A stretch of DNA of 7,360 bases. It comes from Aquificota bacterium. GTDB lineage: Bacteria > Thermosulfidibacterota > Thermosulfidibacteria > Thermosulfidibacterales > Thermosulfidibacteraceae. Positions 5,243-7,360 of the stretch are shown piece after piece; within the stretch, counting starts at the first letter, position 1; each line of letters opens with the position of its first letter. The notes under the pieces were generated by a model. That model ran no database searches and was not told where the DNA came from. It saw only the letters and a program-made list of their open reading frames with translations. The translations under genes were made by a program, and so were the position numbers. The stretch is from assembly GCA_015494645.1 (NCBI GenBank), contig WGAU01000049.1, positions 1 to 7,360 on the forward strand, written 5' to 3'.

Positions 5243-6723
5243 CACACAACCCCCTTCTCTTTAAGTTCTCTAAGCTTCAACTGATCTATTCCTAACCTCT
5301 TCATGTAGATCTCCTCGTTGTCCTTACCAAGCGGCCTTCCAAGCCACTTCACCCTGGCAGGAGTTCTCATCTGGAAGGAGTTGGGAGATGTGGCGTAAAG
5401 TATGGTTCCATAATGCTCGTCCTCAATGGTGTACACCCAAGGCCTGTACTTGAAGTGCGGGAACTCACAGGTTTCATCAATGGAGAGAAGTGGTCCAGCA
5501 GCGATATCGTATTCAAGCAGCTTCTGCTCAGCCTCAATCCTGTTAACGTTTCTCAACCACCTGGTTGTCAAAGTATAAGTCTTCACCAAAGCTTCAAGGG
5601 CATTTCTTGCAGCCACTTCCTTCAGCATGGGATCCTCAGTTATAAGCCTTCCAAACTCAGGCTCGTCTCTCTCAATACACATGCAGATCCTGTACCATAG
5701 CCTATCAGTCTGTCCACCGATCATCATGTAACCATCTTTACAGGGGTTCCATGCGTACTGGTTGAGGTTGGGATCCCATGAACCGGTTCTTGCCTTGATG
5801 GAAGCGTTGAATCCATACCAGGTGATATCAAAGTCCAAAATATCCATCATAGCCTCAGCAGCAGTAACCTCAATGAACTGTCCCTCACCGCTTACTTCAT
5901 CTCTCCAGTAGAGAGCCGCCAAGGCATTAACCGCAGCCTGCTCACCAGCCACATAGTCGGCCAACCAAACACCTGATCTGGTAGGATCTCCTCCCTTACC
6001 TCTGGGCATAAGATCAGGGGGATAACCGGTGTTATGCACAAATGAACATGCACACTGACCAAAAGGCTCAAGCATCCACTGTCCAAACTTAGAAACCCTG
6101 TCTTTCCAAGGACCCCACTGTCCAACCTGACCTATCCAAACGTATATCAAACGGGGATTGATCTGAGATAACTGCCTGTAACCAATACCCCTCTCATCGG
6201 TCCAACCAGGAGGATACCCTTCAAAGATAATATCCACTGTTTTAACCAACCTCTTGTAGATCTCCCTTCCCTCTTCGGTTTCCAAGTTTAGGGTGATTGA
6301 GTACTTATTCCTCATCTCATGGATGAACTCCAGTCCACACTTCTCACCGGTGTAGCGATCCTCCAGCATGTACTCCTCTCTTCCGAACGGCGTTAGCTTT
6401 CTAAGAGGATCACCCTCAGGAGGTTCCACTTTGATTACCTCAGCCCCCAGTTCCGCAAGTAGAGAAGCAGCAAACATATGGCTCAAACGCCATAACCCAA
6501 CCTCAAGCACCCTTACCCCTTGGAGCGCCTCTGGCTTGCTCCACGAATACTCAAAACGCAGGTTATCCTCACACCACTTTCCAAACTCCTCCGCCTTACG
6601 CTTGGCGTAAACCTTCATAACCTCTTCCTGGGAAGGAGGTGGAGTTATAGGCCAGGGACGCTCCTCGTAAGACGTGAGCTTCATTGCATCTTCTCTACTT
6701 TTGATGACTACCTCTTTCGCCAT
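5242..6723 (-). CDS. Family III (CaiB/BaiF) CoA-transferase homologue with Glu in place of the catalytic Asp
   Basis: 493-residue paralogue of the next gene and first gene of the operon. It has the family blocks ALQGVRVLEVG (66-76), LAELGAEVIKVEPPEGDPLRK (89-109, nearly the same as its neighbour), NKYSITLNLETEEGREIYK (139-157), INPRLIYVWIGQVGQWGP (188-205) and the NALAALYWRDEVSGEGQFIEV block. Aligned on the shared GQ and TG residues, the neighbour's SYDILGQ corresponds to MLEPFGQ here, so Glu219 replaces the catalytic Asp. Heteromeric transferases such as BbsEF pair a catalytic subunit with a divergent one, and this looks like the divergent (E-type) partner; whether Glu219 has any role is open. 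It has an N-terminal extension of about 65 residues and is rich in Trp. ATG at 6723 is chosen for its GGAGG (6729-6733) five bases upstream; a TTG at 6735 is within the leader. A strong promoter lies about 60 bp upstream. Confidence 0.92.
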   Translation of the reverse strand: MAKEVVIKSREDAMKLTSYEERPWPITPPPSQEEVMKVYAKRKAEEFGKWCEDNLRFEYSWSKPEALQGVRVLEVGLWRLSHMFAASLLAELGAEVIKVEPPEGDPLRKLTPFGREEYMLEDRYTGEKCGLEFIHEMRNKYSITLNLETEEGREIYKRLVKTVDIIFEGYPPGWTDERGIGYRQLSQINPRLIYVWIGQVGQWGPWKDRVSKFGQWMLEPFGQCACSFVHNTGYPPDLMPRGKGGDPTRSGVWLADYVAGEQAAVNALAALYWRDEVSGEGQFIEVTAAEAMMDILDFDITWYGFNASIKARTGSWDPNLNQYAWNPCKDGYMMIGGQTDRLWYRICMCIERDEPEFGRLITEDPMLKEVAARNALEALVKTYTLTTRWLRNVNRIEAEQKLLEYDIAAGPLLSIDETCEFPHFKYRPWVYTIEDEHYGTILYATSPNSFQMRTPARVKWLGRPLGKDNEEIYMKRLGIDQLKLRELKEKGVV

Positions 6724-6731
6724 AACACCCT

Positions 6732-6774
6732 CCAACCAATGTTTTGGCTTTTAAATACCAACCTCAGCCAACCT
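6732..6774 (-). repeat. GGTTGG repeats in the operon's 5' leader
   Basis: Read on the minus strand, AGGTTGG occurs at 6768-6774 and 6758-6764, exactly 10 bp apart, and GGTTGG occurs a third time at 6732-6737 touching the ribosome binding site. A 6-bp complement, TTGGCT (6766-6771) with AGCCAA (6744-6749), could form a loose hairpin with a 16-base loop. All of this lies in the predicted untranslated leader. The repeats are short and may be chance. Confidence 0.35.
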
Positions 6775-6786
6775 TTCCGATTTGGG

Positions 6787-6815
6787 ATATTACAAAAAAC
6801 AAACTGTATTGTCAA
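6787..6815 (-). promoter_or_regulatory. Sigma-70-type promoter of the six-gene operon
   Basis: On the minus strand a perfect -35 TTGACA (6810-6815) is separated by exactly 17 bp from TAATAT (6787-6792), five of six matches to the -10 consensus. The segment upstream (about 6820-6840) is a run of A and T suitable as an UP element. Transcription should begin near 6780, giving a leader of about 57 bases before the ATG at 6723. The near-consensus match suggests strong basal transcription that any regulator would have to repress or boost. Confidence 0.78.
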
Positions 6816-6905
6816 CACGAAAATAAAAAAACTTATTAAATACGCAAAGCACCAAGTACTGAGAAAATATCACAGTATACAATGAGTTAACAGCGATTAA
6901 GTTTC

Positions 6906-6972
6906 ACTAACATCATTTTTCTTATACTAACATCAGACATATACTAAAATTAGTATAACATTGTTAACTAAC
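6906..6972 (+). repeat. Cluster of ACTAA boxes (candidate multi-site operator)
   Basis: ACTAACATCA occurs exactly twice, at 6906-6915 and 6926-6935, 20 bp apart (about two helical turns, same face of the DNA). The extended box TATACTAA occurs at 6923-6930 and 6940-6947, with its inverse TTAGTATA at 6950-6957, and ACTAAC recurs at 6967-6972. TTATACTAA (6922-6930) and TTAGTATAA (6950-6958) also form a 9-bp inverted pair across 19 bp. Such phased, partly inverted boxes are typical of regulator binding sites; the regulator is not encoded in the window. Confidence 0.55.
6940..6957. promoter_or_regulatory. 18-bp palindrome TATACTAA-AA-TTAGTATA, candidate operator
   Basis: Perfect 8-bp arms surround a 2-bp spacer. 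The centre lies about 64 bp upstream of the predicted GNAT start site and about 168 bp upstream of the operon start site. A dimeric helix-turn-helix regulator could bind it; no T-run follows, and an AT-only stem of this kind would make a poor terminator. At -64 relative to the GNAT transcript an activator role is plausible, but direction and target are inferred. Confidence 0.55.
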
Positions 6973-6977
6973 TTTGC

Positions 6978-7006
6978 TTGACACTTGAAACTATCGCAAA
7001 TACAAA
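6978..7006 (+). promoter_or_regulatory. Sigma-70-type promoter of the GNAT gene
   Basis: A perfect -35 TTGACA (6978-6983) is followed after 17 bp by TACAAA (7001-7006), four of six matches to the -10 consensus. Transcription would begin near 7013, leaving a leader of about 23 bases that carries the AAGGAGG ribosome site. The weaker -10 suggests a promoter helped by an activator, consistent with the ACTAA boxes just upstream. Confidence 0.55.
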
Positions 7007-7035
7007 AACAATTAAGCCACAGCAAGGAGGAAAAA

Positions 7036-7360
7036 ATGCTATCAACAGAAGACATTTCAAGAAGATATCCAAAACAGGCCAGAAGTAGAGACGGTGCCCA
7101 GTTTCTCATCAGGCCGCTACAAAAAAGCGATTATGAAAAGCTATTGGATTTTTTCAAAAATGAAATTAAGGATGAAGATGTTGCCTTCCTAAAGGACAAT
7201 GTCAAAGATCCCAAGATTATAAAAAGCTGGTGCGATAACATCAACTTTGAAAGGGTCTTTCCCTTAGTAGCGGTAGCTAACGACAAAATCATAGCCAACT
7301 CATCACTTCATATGAGAACCTTCGGATGGGCCAAAAATGTTGGAAAAGTAAGAGTAACAG
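7036..7360 (+). CDS. GNAT-family N-acetyltransferase (partial, C-terminus outside window)
   Basis: The first 108 residues of a protein that continues past the right edge. After a 20-residue leader it shows the GNAT opening FLIRPLQKSDYEKLLDFF (23-40), a helical segment with DEDVAFLKDNVKDP, the beta strand PLVAVANDKIIANSSL, and VGKVRVT at the end, where the acetyl-CoA-binding motif A should begin. The acetyl-CoA loop (Q/RxxGxG/A) is beyond the window, so activity cannot be confirmed. Related single-domain GNATs with an IRPL start and a helix-rich insert are common in anaerobic bacteria; some act on protein lysines, including CoA-handling enzymes, others on small molecules. The start is clear: ATG at 7036 with AAGGAGG (GGAGG 7026-7030) five bases upstream. 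It is divergent from the CoA-transferase operon and shares its regulatory region, hinting at co-regulation or control of that pathway by acetylation (inference). Confidence 0.8.
   Translation, partial: MLSTEDISRRYPKQARSRDGAQFLIRPLQKSDYEKLLDFFKNEIKDEDVAFLKDNVKDPKIIKSWCDNINFERVFPLVAVANDKIIANSSLHMRTFGWAKNVGKVRVT

Larger units (their letters stand above)
6724..7035. promoter_or_regulatory. Divergent regulatory region between the operon and the GNAT gene
   Basis: A 312-bp non-coding stretch, clearly more AT-rich than the genes on either side. It holds outward-facing sigma-70-type promoters for both flanking transcripts and, between them, a group of TATACTAA and ACTAACATCA boxes (6906-6972). I see no convincing small ORF, tRNA, riboswitch or intrinsic terminator in it. 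The part between 6841 and 6900 contains GTATAC (6875-6880) and GTTAAC (6886-6891) but no longer symmetry. Confidence 0.75.

Noticed and set aside
4046..5284. Plus-strand open frames within the two CoA-transferase genes
   Set aside because: They lie antisense to clear CaiB/BaiF coding sequence and have no recognisable motifs or start signals.
6520..6885. 121-codon plus-strand frame running into the intergenic region
   Set aside because: Starts antisense to the first transferase gene, crosses the strong operon promoter, and lacks a ribosome site.
6906..6972. CRISPR-like short repeats
   Set aside because: Units are only 8-10 bp and unevenly spaced; there is no repeat-spacer periodicity and no cas gene, so an operator cluster is the better reading.
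6978..7006. Sigma-54 promoter upstream of the GNAT gene
   Set aside because: TTGACACTTG superficially resembles a -24 element, but there is no GG at the required position and no GC at -12; TTGACA-N17-TACAAA fits better.

Overview
The window reads as chromosomal DNA of an anaerobic, probably thermophilic bacterium. It carries peptidoglycan and cell-division genes, so it is bacterial. Its proteins are rich in Lys, Glu and Arg (mostly AGA/AGG codons), start sites have strong GGAGG ribosome binding sites, and the catabolic genes are unusually rich in Cys and Trp. An affiliation with Thermodesulfobacteriota- or Aquificota-like lineages is only a guess. Nothing in the window (no rRNA, no phylogenetic marker I can place precisely) fixes the taxon.

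Layout. (1) Positions 1-1790, minus strand: the housekeeping pair rsmH (16S rRNA methyltransferase) then murE (cell-wall ligase, truncated by the window's left edge), joined by an ATGA overlap. The ftsL and ftsI genes that usually lie between them are absent. (2) Positions 1826-2227, plus strand: a divergent mutT-type Nudix hydrolase. Its stop codon lies in the loop of its own intrinsic terminator. (3) Positions 2254-6723, minus strand: a tightly packed six-gene operon. It encodes two paralogous family III (CaiB/BaiF) CoA-transferase subunits, then a zinc-ribbon protein, a four-cysteine mini-protein like the small Fe-S subunits of benzylsuccinate-synthase-type enzymes, a small helical protein and a beta-rich protein. 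(4) Positions 6724-7035: a 312-bp AT-rich divergent regulatory region with a near-consensus promoter for the operon, a second promoter facing right, and a cluster of TATACTAA/ACTAACATCA boxes that includes an 18-bp palindrome. (5) Positions 7036-7360, plus strand: the start of a GNAT-family acetyltransferase, cut by the right edge.

How the genes may work together. The two CoA-transferase subunits resemble the heteromeric arrangement known for benzylsuccinate CoA-transferase (BbsEF) in anaerobic toluene breakdown. One subunit keeps the catalytic Asp in the YDxxxQA context; the other has Glu at the aligned position. Four small proteins follow in the same transcript, several with paired cysteines, and no large catalytic partner (glycyl-radical enzyme, thiolase or dehydrogenase) is visible. 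The operon therefore looks like a complete but unfamiliar module that activates an organic acid as a CoA thioester, possibly a multi-subunit complex. The substrate cannot be read from the sequence. This operon and its regulatory region are the most interesting part of the window.
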